Shown: positions 41,601 to 50,778, counted from the stretch's first letter. The stretch is 64,000 nucleotides of DNA from Herbidospora solisilvae (GCF_009901565.1 NZ_WXEW01000004.1:62001-126000); one strand, 5' to 3'. Made by a program: numbers and translations. Notes: a model not told the origin generated them from the letters alone.

Positions 41601-42712
41601 GGCGCCACGATAACCATCTCGATCTCGGTGCCATCAGGGGAGGAGACAATCGTGACCCGGCCGCCCAGAGCGGCCACCCGGCCCCTGATCGACTGTGAGA
41701 CGCCCAGGCGGCCCAGCCGCTCGGCCTCCTCCAGGCGGCCCTCGGGGATGCCGGGGCCGTCGTCGCGGACGGTCACCGTCACGGCGCCGTCCTCGGCCTC
41801 GACGAGGATCCACGCCCTGGTCCCCTCGGGGCAGTGCCGCCGCACGTTGTCGAGCGCGTTGCCGACGGCGGCCGACAGCTCCTCGACGGTGCGGGCGGGC
41901 AGCTCGACGGGGGTCGCGGGGGTGGCGACGGTGACCGTGGCCGAGGCGTGGCGGCGCAGGTGGTCGTTGAGGTCGGCCGACTCGGCGGCCGGGGGCCGGG
42001 GCGCGGTCCGGACCAGCTCGCGCAGCACGGCCTCCTGCTCGCCCGCCAGGCGGCCCAGCTCGGCCGCCTCGCCGCCGATCTCGGCGCCCCTGCGCTGGAC
42101 CAGGGCGAGGACCTGCAGCACCGAGTCGTGGATGCCGCGGGCCAGGCGTTCGCGTTCGCGTCCGGCCGCCTCGATCTCGACCGCCCGCTGCATGCGGGCC
42201 TCGGCCTGCTTGGCCAGGCGGGCGACGTGGCCGATCACGACGCCGGCCAGGAACAGCAGGACCGCGCCGTTGACCGGGACGGTGTTCAGGTCGAGCACGC
42301 CGACCCCGCGCAGCCACACGTCCAGCACGGCGATGACCGCCGCCGCGGCGGCGCCCGCGCGGCGGCCCGCGTAGACCGCCCAGGCGACCACCGGGGCGGC
42401 CACCCAGGTGGCGGTGATCGGCATGGTGCCGCGCGGGCCGTCGAAGCCCTGGACCCAGATCGACGACAGCAGGCAGGCGGCGGTGACGAGGAGGTCGGCG
42501 GTCAGCAGCGGCCAGCCGCGCAGGCGCTCGCGGGAGTAGGCGTAGGTGGCGAACACCGTCCAGGCGGTCATCAGGACGAGCACCGTCCAGGCGGGCCCCG
42601 GATTGCCGTAGGAGTCGGCCTCGACCACCAGGATGGCGGCGTAGCCGAGCGAGCAGAACCGGTAGACGGCGATCGCCCGCCAGAAGGGCGTCTCGATGCT
42701 CATTTCGGTCAT
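41597..42712 (-). CDS. Membrane sensor histidine kinase (MacS-like)
   Basis: A 371-aa HisKA_3 kinase. Five to six hydrophobic segments fill the N-terminal ~165 aa, a coiled linker carries EIEAAGRERERLARGIHDSVLQVLALVQ with the phosphoacceptor His near residue 194, and the ATPase domain has NALDNVRRHC and VRDDGPGIPEG. The DUF5931-type N-terminal region suggests a MacS-like cell-envelope sensor. Overlaps the response regulator; divergent from the MHYT gene. Confidence 0.93.
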   Translation of the reverse strand: MTEMSIETPFWRAIAVYRFCSLGYAAILVVEADSYGNPGPAWTVLVLMTAWTVFATYAYSRERLRGWPLLTADLLVTAACLLSSIWVQGFDGPRGTMPITATWVAAPVVAWAVYAGRRAGAAAAAVIAVLDVWLRGVGVLDLNTVPVNGAVLLFLAGVVIGHVARLAKQAEARMQRAVEIEAAGRERERLARGIHDSVLQVLALVQRRGAEIGGEAAELGRLAGEQEAVLRELVRTAPRPPAAESADLNDHLRRHASATVTVATPATPVELPARTVEELSAAVGNALDNVRRHCPEGTRAWILVEAEDGAVTVTVRDDGPGIPEGRLEEAERLGRLGVSQSIRGRVAALGGRVTIVSSPDGTEIEMVIVAP

Positions 42713-42813
42713 CGTACGACTACATAACGAACGTCACATGAACCCTTGAAACGGACAAACCTCCCGTATGGAGCGGTGCAATAATTTTGTCGCAACCACA
42801 ACGAGGAGCACGC

Positions 42814-43653
42814 ATGTCCCATATCAACCACTTCTCGCATGGAGCGTTGACTCCTCTCCTCGCCTACCTGATGTCCGTCGTCGGCTCCCTGCTCGGCCTC
42901 ATCCTCACGACCAGGGCCCGGTCCGCGCACGGCGCCTCGCGCTACCGCTGGCTGGCCGGAGGCGCGCTGGCCATCGGCGGCACCGGCATCTGGGTGATGC
43001 ACTTCATCGCCATGATGGGCTTCGACGTGGACAGCGAGATCCGCTTCGACGTCGGGCTGACCGCGATCTCGGCGATCGTGGCGGTCGGCGTGGTCTACGG
43101 GGGACTCCACGTCGTCTCGCGGGGCGACGGCTTCCCGCGGCTGCTCGCGGGCGGCCTGCTGGCCGGCGCCGGCGTCGGCGCCATGCACTACATCGGCATG
43201 TTCGCGATGAGCATGTCGGGCACCCTGGCCTTCGACCCGGTGATGGTGGCGCTGTCGGTGCTGATCGCGATCGTCGCGGCCACCGTCGCCCTCTGGTTCA
43301 CCCTGAAGGTCGAGGGCCCCCTGGCCACCACCGGCGCGGCCCTCATGATGGGCGTGGCCGTCACGGGCATGCACTACACCGGCATGTACGCCCTCAGCGT
43401 CACCCCCGGCGACAACGTGCCCCGGGGCGCCGCGGCCATGGACTTCCTGCTGCCGCTCATCGCCGGCATCAGCCTGATCACCGTGGGCCTGCTGCTGGCG
43501 ATCCTGCTCTCGCCCTCGGCGCGCGAGATGCGGGAGGACAGCGAACTGCTGGAGCGCCTGCAGCACCGCAGGACCACCCCGGCGACGCCGCCGCCCCCGC
43601 CCGCGCCGCAGCGCGGGCAGGACGGCGACGACCTGTTCACGCCGCGCAGGTAG
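42814..43653 (+). CDS. MHYT-domain integral membrane sensor
   Basis: A 279-aa membrane protein of seven predicted spans. Three MHYT-type repeats are visible: GIWVMHFIAMMGF, GAMHYIGMFAM and GMHYTGMYAL, whose His and Met residues are thought to bind a metal such as copper and to sense a diatomic gas. Unlike most MHYT proteins it has no GGDEF, EAL or kinase output, only a short Pro-rich tail. AGGAG upstream of the ATG at 42814. Divergent from the two-component pair; a functional link is possible but unproven. Confidence 0.9.
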   Translation: MSHINHFSHGALTPLLAYLMSVVGSLLGLILTTRARSAHGASRYRWLAGGALAIGGTGIWVMHFIAMMGFDVDSEIRFDVGLTAISAIVAVGVVYGGLHVVSRGDGFPRLLAGGLLAGAGVGAMHYIGMFAMSMSGTLAFDPVMVALSVLIAIVAATVALWFTLKVEGPLATTGAALMMGVAVTGMHYTGMYALSVTPGDNVPRGAAAMDFLLPLIAGISLITVGLLLAILLSPSAREMREDSELLERLQHRRTTPATPPPPPAPQRGQDGDDLFTPRR

Positions 43654-43680
43654 TCCCGCGCGGCGCATCGGCACAGGTCT

Positions 43681-44706
43681 TTAGCCGAAGAACACCTCGG
43701 CCTCGGCGTAGCGGTGGACGGGCACGGTCTTCAGCTCGGCCGTCGCGGCGTCGAGGCCGTTGCGCACGATCTCGGTGCCCTGCAGGCCGACCATCTTGCC
43801 GAAGTCGCCCTCGTGGACGGCGTCGATCGCGGCGAGGCCGAAGCGGGTGGCCAGCACGCGGTCGTAGGCCGTCGGGGTGCCGCCGCGCTGGATGTGGCCG
43901 AGGACCGTGGTGCGGGCCTCCTTGCCGGTGCGCTTCTCGATCTCCTGGGCGAGACGGTCGCCGATGCCGCCGAGGCGGACGTGGCCGAACGCGTCGAGCT
44001 CGCCGGCCTGCAGCTCCATCTGGCCGTCGATCGGGTGGGCGCCCTCGGCGACCACGATGATCGGGGCGTAGCGGGTCTTGAAGCGCGACTCGACGTACTC
44101 GCAGACCTTGTCGATGTCGAACGGCTTCTCGGGGATCAGGATGACGTTGGCCCCGGCGGCCATGCCGGCGTGCAGCGCGATCCAGCCCGCGTGGCGGCCC
44201 ATGACCTCGCAGATCAGGGCGCGGTGGTGCGACTCGGCGGTGGTGTGGAGGCGGTCGATGGCCTCCATCGCGATGTTCACCGCGGTGTCGAAGCCGAAGG
44301 TGTAGTCGGTCGCGTTCAGGTCGTTGTCGATGGTCTTCGGCACGCCCACGACGTTCACGCCACGGTCGAAGAGCTGCTTGGCGACGCCAAGGGTGTCCTC
44401 ACCGCCGATGGCCACCAGGGCGTCGACACCCTGCGCGGCAAGGTTCTCCTTGATGCGCTCGACGCCACCCTCGATCTTGATCGGGTTGGTGCGCGAGGAG
44501 CCGAGGATGGTGCCACCGCGCGGCAGGATGCCGCGCACGGACTGAACGTCGAGGGGCATCGTGTCGCCCTCGAGCGGGCCGCGCCAGCCGTCGCGGAACC
44601 CCACGAACTCGTGACCGTAGACCGTGACGCCCTTGCGGACCACGGCCCGGATCACGGCGTTCAGACCGGGGCAGTCGCCGCCGCCGGTGAGCACTCCAAT
44701 ACGCAT
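43681..44706 (-). CDS. 6-Phosphofructokinase, PPi-type signature
   Basis: Phosphorylates fructose 6-phosphate. The 341-aa PfkA-family protein has LTGGGDCPGLN, GGTILGSSRTNP, AIGGEDTLGVA with Asp104, VPKTIDNDL with Lys124, and GRHAGWIALHAG. Asp104 plus Lys124 are the residues that define pyrophosphate-dependent enzymes such as that of Amycolatopsis methanolica, whereas ATP enzymes have Gly104. The sequence is very close to the A. methanolica PPi-PFK as I recall it. ATG at 44706 is taken; the longer open frame upstream has no homology. Confidence 0.88.
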   Translation of the reverse strand: MRIGVLTGGGDCPGLNAVIRAVVRKGVTVYGHEFVGFRDGWRGPLEGDTMPLDVQSVRGILPRGGTILGSSRTNPIKIEGGVERIKENLAAQGVDALVAIGGEDTLGVAKQLFDRGVNVVGVPKTIDNDLNATDYTFGFDTAVNIAMEAIDRLHTTAESHHRALICEVMGRHAGWIALHAGMAAGANVILIPEKPFDIDKVCEYVESRFKTRYAPIIVVAEGAHPIDGQMELQAGELDAFGHVRLGGIGDRLAQEIEKRTGKEARTTVLGHIQRGGTPTAYDRVLATRFGLAAIDAVHEGDFGKMVGLQGTEIVRNGLDAATAELKTVPVHRYAEAEVFFG

Positions 44707-44735
44707 GTCGGGTTCCTCCATATGAGATAGCGCGG

Positions 44736-44750
44736 CCAGACTGTGTCTGG
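44736..44750. promoter_or_regulatory. Inverted repeat near the pfk start
   Basis: CCAGAC-TGT-GTCTGG, a 6-3-6 palindrome 30 bases upstream of the phosphofructokinase gene. Possible operator; nothing more can be supported. Confidence 0.35.
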
Positions 44751-44787
44751 ACGCCGACGGTGGCATTCTGCCGTGACGGCGCAACAA

Positions 44788-44799
44788 TGGTCTAGACCA
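44788..44799. promoter_or_regulatory. DasR-like box between pfk and glpK
   Basis: TGGTCTAGACCA is a perfect 12-bp palindrome that equals the core of the Streptomyces DasR site ACTGGTCTAGACCACT (13 of 16 positions match). It lies 14 bases before the glpK GTG, a typical repressor position. DasR responds to glucosamine phosphates, so control by amino-sugar supply is inferred. Confidence 0.6.
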
Positions 44800-44813
44800 A
44801 AAAGTGAGGCGCC

Positions 44814-46268
44814 GTGGCGGTTTTGGCGATAGACGCTGGTACGACCGGTGTGACCGCACTCGTGGTGGGTGAGGACGGCCACATCGACTCGCGCGGGTAC
44901 CAGGAGTTCGAACAACGGTTCCCGGAACCCGGATGGGTCGAGCACGCGCCCGACGACATCTGGCGCGCGACGCTGGCAGCCTGCCGCACCGCTCTGGCCA
45001 GGGCAAGCACCACTGTGCGGTGCGTCGGACTGACCAACCAGCGCGAGACGGCGGTGGTGTGGAACGCCACCACCCTCGACGCGCCGCGTCATGCCATTGT
45101 CTGGCAGGACCGCAGGTCCTCCGGCATCTGCGCCCGCCTTCGTGACGAAGGTCACGAGCCCCGTGTGACCGAACTCACCGGCCTGCGGCTCGACCCCTAC
45201 TTCACCGGCACCAAGCTGACCTGGCTGGCCGAGCACGACCCGGAGGCCTGGGCGGCGAAGGACCTGGCGCTCGGGACGGTCGACAGCTACCTGGTGGCCC
45301 GGCTGACCGGCGGCGCCCGCCACGTGACCGACCCGTCGAACGCCTCCCGCACCCTTCTCTACGACATCCACGCGGGCGCCTGGTCGCCGGAGCTCTGCGA
45401 CCTGTTCGGGGTGCCGATCGGCGCGCTGCCCGAGGTGGTGCCCAACTACGGCGAGATCGCCCGCACCGACCCCGGGCACTTCCTCGGCCTCGACCTGCCG
45501 ATCAGCGGCATGGCCGGCGACCAGCAGGCGGCCCTGTTCGGCCAGACCTGCTTCGAGGTCGGCGACGTCAAGTGCACGTACGGGACCGGCTCCTTCGTCC
45601 TGGTCAACACCGGCCGCGAGGCGGTGGCCTCCGACGCGGGCCTGCTGACCACGGTCGCCTGGCAGGAGCCCTCCGGCGAGCTGACCTACGCCCTCGAAGG
45701 GGCGATCTTCGTGACCGGCGCGGCGGTCCAGTGGCTGCGCGACGGGCTCGGCCTGATCGAGACGGCGGCCGAGTCGGAGGAGCTGGCCCGCTCGGTGCCC
45801 GACGCGGGCGGCGTGGTGTTCGTGCCGGCCCTCACCGGCCTGGGCGCGCCTCACTGGGACCCCGACGCCCGGGGCACCATCACCGGCCTCACGCGGGGGA
45901 CGACCAAGGCCCACCTGGCCCGCGCCACGCTCGACGCGATCGCCTACGAGGTGCGCGACATCGTGGCCACCATGTCCGAGCGGGTGACCGTGCTCAAGGC
46001 CGACGGCGGCGGCAGCGCCAACGACCTGCTCATGCAGGTCCAGGCCGACCAGCTCGGCATCCCGGTCGAACGCCCGGTGGTCCAGGAGACGACCGCGCTC
46101 GGCGCGGCCTTCCTGGCCGGCCTGGGCGCGGGGGTGTGGTCGACCCGCGAGGAGCTCAAGCACACCTGGCGGCTCGACAAGCGGTTCGAGCCCGGCCCCC
46201 GCGACGAGCGCGCCTACGACGACTGGCTCCGCGCGGTGAGCCGCTCGCGGGGGTGGGCCACGCGGTGA
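44814..46268 (+). CDS. glpK: Glycerol kinase
   Basis: Phosphorylates glycerol to sn-glycerol 3-phosphate. The 484-aa FGGY protein begins AIDAGTTGVTALVV and has QEFEQRFPEPGWVEH, GLTNQRETAVVWN, WQDRRSS, GTVDSYLVARLTGG, GDQQAALFGQ and GLGAPHWDPDARG, the family signatures. GTG start with GAGG upstream. No glpF or glpD neighbour. Its stop overlaps the next gene as GTGA, so that large membrane protein is probably co-translated. Confidence 0.94.
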   Translation: MAVLAIDAGTTGVTALVVGEDGHIDSRGYQEFEQRFPEPGWVEHAPDDIWRATLAACRTALARASTTVRCVGLTNQRETAVVWNATTLDAPRHAIVWQDRRSSGICARLRDEGHEPRVTELTGLRLDPYFTGTKLTWLAEHDPEAWAAKDLALGTVDSYLVARLTGGARHVTDPSNASRTLLYDIHAGAWSPELCDLFGVPIGALPEVVPNYGEIARTDPGHFLGLDLPISGMAGDQQAALFGQTCFEVGDVKCTYGTGSFVLVNTGREAVASDAGLLTTVAWQEPSGELTYALEGAIFVTGAAVQWLRDGLGLIETAAESEELARSVPDAGGVVFVPALTGLGAPHWDPDARGTITGLTRGTTKAHLARATLDAIAYEVRDIVATMSERVTVLKADGGGSANDLLMQVQADQLGIPVERPVVQETTALGAAFLAGLGAGVWSTREELKHTWRLDKRFEPGPRDERAYDDWLRAVSRSRGWATR

Positions 46269-48811
46269 CGGCCGACCTGCGCGGCGATTTAGCCGCATTC
46301 CTGCGCCGGCCCTGGTTCTGGCGGCGCGACCAGCAGTTGCCCGTGGTGCTGGTGACCGGCGACGACGGGCCCTCCGTGGTCGCCGAGCTGACCGCCCCCT
46401 TCGTCGACCACCTGCCGACCGCGCTGGTCCGCGACGGCGAGCAGGGGTCGGTGCTCGCGCTGGTGTCGGCGCTGGCCGGGCCACGCGGCCAGCTCGGCCG
46501 GCCGGTCGGCGGCTCGTTCCTGCCGCCGCCCCGGTTCCCGCTGGCCCAGTTCGTGCTCTGGGCCGCCGGGCAGCACCACGCGCCCGAACCGCAGTCCCAC
46601 GAGGGCTACCAGGACTTCCGCCGGCGGCTGCGCGACCGCCGGCGCGGCCCCGCCGACGCCTCGCTCCGCCTGGTCGCCGACTTCTTCATCGGCCGGGCCG
46701 CGCTGACCTGGGTGCCGATCGGCACGATCGTGGTCTGGCTGCTGGCCGGGCCGACCGACCTGGTCGGCGTGATCCCGTGGGTGCTGGGCGCGCTCGTGAC
46801 CGTGCTCGGCATCGGCGGCCAGGGCCTCGCCACGATCCGGGGCTGGTTCTTCTACGGCTGGTTCCGCCGCCAGCCGGTGCTGCGCCGCAACCCGTGGGAG
46901 AGGCTCGCCTGGTACGCGCTGCGGCTGGCCAACGCCGGCCCCGAGGAGATCGAACGACTGGCGGTCAACGCCATGTGCGAGGACCTGCGGCAGGCGTACC
47001 AGAAATGGCGCATCCCGTGGCCGAGCTGGGGGCGCGGGCTCTACTGCCTGCTGCGATTACAGATCGCCGACCCCCATGGGGTGACCGCCCGGTTCCTGCG
47101 GCTGCTGGAGGACGCCGCCGCGCTGACCGGTCGTCCGGTCCCGGTGGTCGTGGTCGCCTCGGTGCCCGAGGAGCTGGCCGACCCCCGGCCGATCGCGGCG
47201 ACCCCGCTCGCCGACATCACCGGCCACGTCGCGACGTGGCGGCGGGAGCACCGGGGCCGCCGGATGCCGGTCCGGCTCGTGATCGGCCCCGGCGACCACG
47301 CCGCCCACCCCGGTGTGCCGCACCGCTTCCGGCCCCTCGCCCACCAGGCGCGGGCGTGGATCTACTGGGCCGTCGTGCTGGCGGTGCTGCCCGGCCTGAT
47401 CATCGGGTTCGTCGTGGTCAACCTGTCCGACCGCGCGGCCCACTGCGGCGGCCTCCCCTACGTCGACCGCGTCGGCGGCGAGTGCGTGGGCGTGGTCAAC
47501 GCCGCCGAGCCCGCCCCCGACGGCCTGTTCGCCAAGCCGATCGCCGACCTGGTCCGGCGCATCGACGCCAACAACGCCTACGCCGTCGAGTCGGAGCAGT
47601 ACGTCACCCTGGCCCTGTTCGGGGAGTACTCGGTCCGGCAGACCGCCCAGGACGACACCCGGTTCCCCAGCATGGTCTCGGAGCTGACGGCCGCCGAGGA
47701 GTACCAGCGCACCCTGCAGAACCCGCTTCGCCTGCGCGTCCTGATCGTCAACGCGGGCGACAACTTCGTGCACGGCGGCCGGGCCGCCGACCTGGTGGCG
47801 CGGCTGGCCGACGACGACCCCCACCTGGTCGGGGTGGTGGGCCTGGGCCGCAGCGTCGGCGGCGTGGAGCAGGCGGTCGACCGGTTCGACGCCGCCAAGA
47901 TCCCCGCGATGACCACCACGGCCACGGCCGACGACCTCGGCATCGTGGGCGACCGTCCCTCGCCCTACTTCTTCCGGGTCGGCCCCACCAACTTCCGCGA
48001 GGCCACCCTGTCGGCCCGGTTCGCCCGCCGCACCCTCGGCGCGGACACCGCGGTGATCGTCCAGGACGGCACCGCCGACGACACCTACACCAACAACCTG
48101 GCCGACGACTTCGCCACGGCGCTCACCGCCGAGGGCGTCGAGGTCGGCGCGCCGGTCGCCTACGGCGCCTCGGGCGATGGCATGTCGGGCGCGGTCGCCA
48201 GGGCCTGCGACGGGGGGGCCGACGTGTTCATGTACGCCGGCCGCGCCCGCGAGTTCGTCGGCTTCCTGAAGTCCCTGGAGGGCAGCAGCGCGTGCGGCGC
48301 CGGGGTGCTGAAGGTGGTCGCGGGCGACGACGTGATCAGGGTGGTCGCCGACCACCGGGCCGAGATCGCCGCGATGACCCAGACCGAGGTCTACCACGTC
48401 GCGCTGGCCAGCCGGGAGATGTGGGTCGGCGTCAACCCGACCGGCTTCGTCACCTCACTGCGGAACGGCGCCCACCCCGACGCGGCCGACGACAACCTGA
48501 TCCTCACCTACGACGCGGTCGACGTCGTCTACCGCGCGGCCGACCGCGCCTACCGGCCGGGCGACGACCTGCCCAGCCGGGGCGACGTCCTCTACCGCCT
48601 GGCCCGCACCTCGGGCCCGTCGGCGTGGAACGGGTCGAGCGGCGTCATCGACTTCGGCCACGGCGAACGGCACGACCCGGTGAACAAGGCCGTCGGCGTC
48701 ATGAAGGTCGAGGAGAGGCCGACGCCGCCGCTGGTCCGCTGCGGGCCGCTCGACGCCGACGAGAGACCCGCCCGGGATCCGCTCTGCGAGAAGTTGCCGG
48801 ACGCTCCTTAG
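46265..48811 (+). CDS. Large membrane protein with C-terminal periplasmic-binding-protein domain
   Basis: An 848-aa protein I can only partly assign. Residues 1–~115 look like a P-loop fold whose Walker A is degenerate (VVLVTGDDGPSVVAEL). Two membrane spans follow (about 148–190), then a cytoplasmic region (about 195–355), a third span (about 362–388) and an extracellular type-I periplasmic-binding-protein domain (about 480–800) like those of branched-chain amino acid receptors. No ABC permease or ATPase is linked, so a sensor role is more likely than transport. The GTG start overlaps the glpK stop. Substrate unknown. Confidence 0.75.
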   Translation: MTADLRGDLAAFLRRPWFWRRDQQLPVVLVTGDDGPSVVAELTAPFVDHLPTALVRDGEQGSVLALVSALAGPRGQLGRPVGGSFLPPPRFPLAQFVLWAAGQHHAPEPQSHEGYQDFRRRLRDRRRGPADASLRLVADFFIGRAALTWVPIGTIVVWLLAGPTDLVGVIPWVLGALVTVLGIGGQGLATIRGWFFYGWFRRQPVLRRNPWERLAWYALRLANAGPEEIERLAVNAMCEDLRQAYQKWRIPWPSWGRGLYCLLRLQIADPHGVTARFLRLLEDAAALTGRPVPVVVVASVPEELADPRPIAATPLADITGHVATWRREHRGRRMPVRLVIGPGDHAAHPGVPHRFRPLAHQARAWIYWAVVLAVLPGLIIGFVVVNLSDRAAHCGGLPYVDRVGGECVGVVNAAEPAPDGLFAKPIADLVRRIDANNAYAVESEQYVTLALFGEYSVRQTAQDDTRFPSMVSELTAAEEYQRTLQNPLRLRVLIVNAGDNFVHGGRAADLVARLADDDPHLVGVVGLGRSVGGVEQAVDRFDAAKIPAMTTTATADDLGIVGDRPSPYFFRVGPTNFREATLSARFARRTLGADTAVIVQDGTADDTYTNNLADDFATALTAEGVEVGAPVAYGASGDGMSGAVARACDGGADVFMYAGRAREFVGFLKSLEGSSACGAGVLKVVAGDDVIRVVADHRAEIAAMTQTEVYHVALASREMWVGVNPTGFVTSLRNGAHPDAADDNLILTYDAVDVVYRAADRAYRPGDDLPSRGDVLYRLARTSGPSAWNGSSGVIDFGHGERHDPVNKAVGVMKVEERPTPPLVRCGPLDADERPARDPLCEKLPDAP

Positions 48812-49761
48812 AGAAGGACGCAGGTCGGGGTCGGCACGGCCAGCACGCGGCCGGTCGGCTCCGGCACGCCGCCCGTCAGCCTGAAGCAGGCCACGCCCCC
48901 CGAGCGCTGGTTGGCGACGTAGAGGTCGTCGCCATCGATCGCGAAGTGGCGGGGCCAGTCGCCGCCGCAGTCGACCTCGGCGAGCATCTTGAACGTCTCG
49001 GGGTCGAAGACGCTGATCGTGTTGGGGCCCCGGTTGGCGACGTAGAGCCGGTCGCGGTGGAGCTGAATGTGCGACGGGTAGTTGGCGCTGTCGCGGCCGC
49101 TCGCCGCGAACTGGCCGATCGGGTGCCACTTCGGGTCGAAGGCGTGGACCTGGCCGTCGAGCTCGCCGGTGACGAACCAGCCGGTGGGGGCGCTCGTCAG
49201 GTGGCGGGGACCGGTGCCGGGGGTGAGCACGAGCGGTTCGAGCTCGGTGACCTCGGCCTGGACCCGCCACTGGCGGATCTGGTCGGCGCCCAGGTCGGTG
49301 ACGTAGAGGATGCCGGCCTCGAAGACGGCCTGGTGGGCGTGGGGGCCGCGCTGGCGGTCGGAGTCGGGGCCCGAGCCGTAGCCGGGGAAGAGCAGCGGCG
49401 GGCCGGTGAACAGGCCGTCGTCGTCGAGCGCGTGCAGGGCCACCATGCCGTCGCCGTAGTTGGCCACGGCCAGCCATCGGTCGGCGACGGCCACGTGGCA
49501 CGGGGAGTCGCCGCCGCTCGACCGGGTCGCCAGGCGCTCGGGGTCGTCTGTCGCGGCGAGGGCGGTGATCGTGCCGTGGGGGGCCTCGCCGACGGCGTAC
49601 AGGACCGGGAGCGTCGGATGGGCGGCGAGGAACGAGGGACCGGAGACGGCGGCGCCGCCGACCTCGGTCAGGGCGCCCGTCTCGGCGCGGGCGGCGACGG
49701 TGACGCCGGCCCCCGCCCCTCCGGTGTCGGGTGTGTAACCCCCGATGTAGACCGTGCTCAC
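48808..49761 (-). CDS. Lactonase-family beta-propeller protein
   Basis: A 317-aa seven-bladed propeller resembling the Pgl-type 6-phosphogluconolactonases. Features are YIGGYTPDTGGAGAGVTVA at the start, GDSPCHVAVADRWLAVANYGDG, the conserved RQRGPHAHQAVFEAG, TPGTGPRHLTSAPTG and GGDWPRHFAIDGDDLYVANQ. The true substrate may be another sugar lactone. Overlaps the preceding gene convergently by four bases. Confidence 0.85.
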   Translation of the reverse strand: MSTVYIGGYTPDTGGAGAGVTVAARAETGALTEVGGAAVSGPSFLAAHPTLPVLYAVGEAPHGTITALAATDDPERLATRSSGGDSPCHVAVADRWLAVANYGDGMVALHALDDDGLFTGPPLLFPGYGSGPDSDRQRGPHAHQAVFEAGILYVTDLGADQIRQWRVQAEVTELEPLVLTPGTGPRHLTSAPTGWFVTGELDGQVHAFDPKWHPIGQFAASGRDSANYPSHIQLHRDRLYVANRGPNTISVFDPETFKMLAEVDCGGDWPRHFAIDGDDLYVANQRSGGVACFRLTGGVPEPTGRVLAVPTPTCVLL

Positions 49762-49814
49762 GTCGCTCCTTCGAGAAGGCGGGCGGGTTTCGAACCCTAG
49801 CGCATCGGGTTTAT

Positions 49815-49831
49815 CGTTGCCTGAGTCAACG
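49815..49831. promoter_or_regulatory. Candidate MarR operator
   Basis: CGTTG-CCTGAGT-CAACG, an inverted repeat with the MarR-like half-site TTG/CAA, 18 bases upstream of the MarR–GNAT start. Probably autoregulatory. Confidence 0.5.
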
Positions 49832-49849
49832 GTTTACTTGAGGAGAGCA

Positions 49850-50761
49850 ATGGACCCGATCGCGGAGGTCCGCGCGTTCAACCGCTTCTACACCGAGGTC
49901 ATCGGCGTGCTCGGTCCCGGCATGCACGACTCGCCCTATTCGCTGACCGAGGCCAGGGTCCTGTACGAACTGGGCCAGACCCCCCGCCCCATGGAGACCG
50001 GGGAGATCCGCCGGGCGCTCGGCCTCGACGCCGGCTACCTCAGCCGCCTGCTGACCCGGCTGGAGGGCGACGGGCTGGTGACCCGCGAACGGGCCGGCCA
50101 CGACGCCCGCCGCCAGGTCGTGGCGCTCACGGAGGCCGGGAGGAAGACGTACACGGAACTGGACGAGAAGTCGGCGGCCCAGGTCGCCGGCCTGCTCGAC
50201 GGGGCCGACCTGCCGCGCCTGCTGGGCAGCATGGCCGCGATCAGGGAGATCCTGGGCGGCGGGCCCGAGAGCGGCGCCGTGGTGATCCGGCCGCCCCGGC
50301 CCGGCGACCTCGGCTGGGTGGTGCAGCGGCACGGCGCGATCTACGCCCGCGAGCAGGGCTGGGGGCCCGGCTTCGAGGCCCTGGTGGCGCGGATCTGCGC
50401 CGACTTCCTCGACCACCGCGACGACCCGGGCCAGGCCGGATGGATCGCCGAGATCGACGGCCGCCCGGCGGGCTGCGTGTTCTGCGTCCGGAACGACGAC
50501 GAGACGGCCCAGCTGCGGCTGCTGCTCGTCGAGCCCTGGGCGCGCGGGCGCGGGGTCGGCGCCCGGCTGGTCGAGGAGGTCCTGCGGTTCGCCGCCGACG
50601 CCGGGTACGGGCGGGTCCGGCTCTGGACGCGCGACGTGCTGACCTCCGCCCGGCGGATCTACCGGGCGGCCGGATTCGAGGTCACCGGCACCGAGCGGGC
50701 CGACGGTTTCACGGACGAGATCTGGGAGCGCGACATTCCCCGCTTTACTGATGGGAATTAG
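49850..50761 (+). CDS. MarR-type regulator fused to GNAT acetyltransferase
   Basis: A 303-aa fusion. Residues ~8–145 form a MarR winged helix (YSLTEARVLYEL, GYLSRLLTRLEGDGLVTRERAGHDARRQVVALTEAG), and residues ~155–300 a GNAT domain with the acetyl-CoA loop LLVEPWARGRGVGARLVEEVL and ARRIYRAAGFEVTG. AGGAG precedes the ATG at 49850; the in-frame extension upstream has no homology. The ssu-like operon begins 17 bases downstream, so this protein may regulate it. Confidence 0.9.
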   Translation: MDPIAEVRAFNRFYTEVIGVLGPGMHDSPYSLTEARVLYELGQTPRPMETGEIRRALGLDAGYLSRLLTRLEGDGLVTRERAGHDARRQVVALTEAGRKTYTELDEKSAAQVAGLLDGADLPRLLGSMAAIREILGGGPESGAVVIRPPRPGDLGWVVQRHGAIYAREQGWGPGFEALVARICADFLDHRDDPGQAGWIAEIDGRPAGCVFCVRNDDETAQLRLLLVEPWARGRGVGARLVEEVLRFAADAGYGRVRLWTRDVLTSARRIYRAAGFEVTGTERADGFTDEIWERDIPRFTDGN

Positions 50762-50778
50762 CGGAATATGCTCCCGGC

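Noticed and set aside
45572-46264. Longer N terminus for the 46265 membrane protein
   Set aside because: The extension lies wholly inside glpK in another frame; the GTGA overlap at the glpK stop is the natural start.
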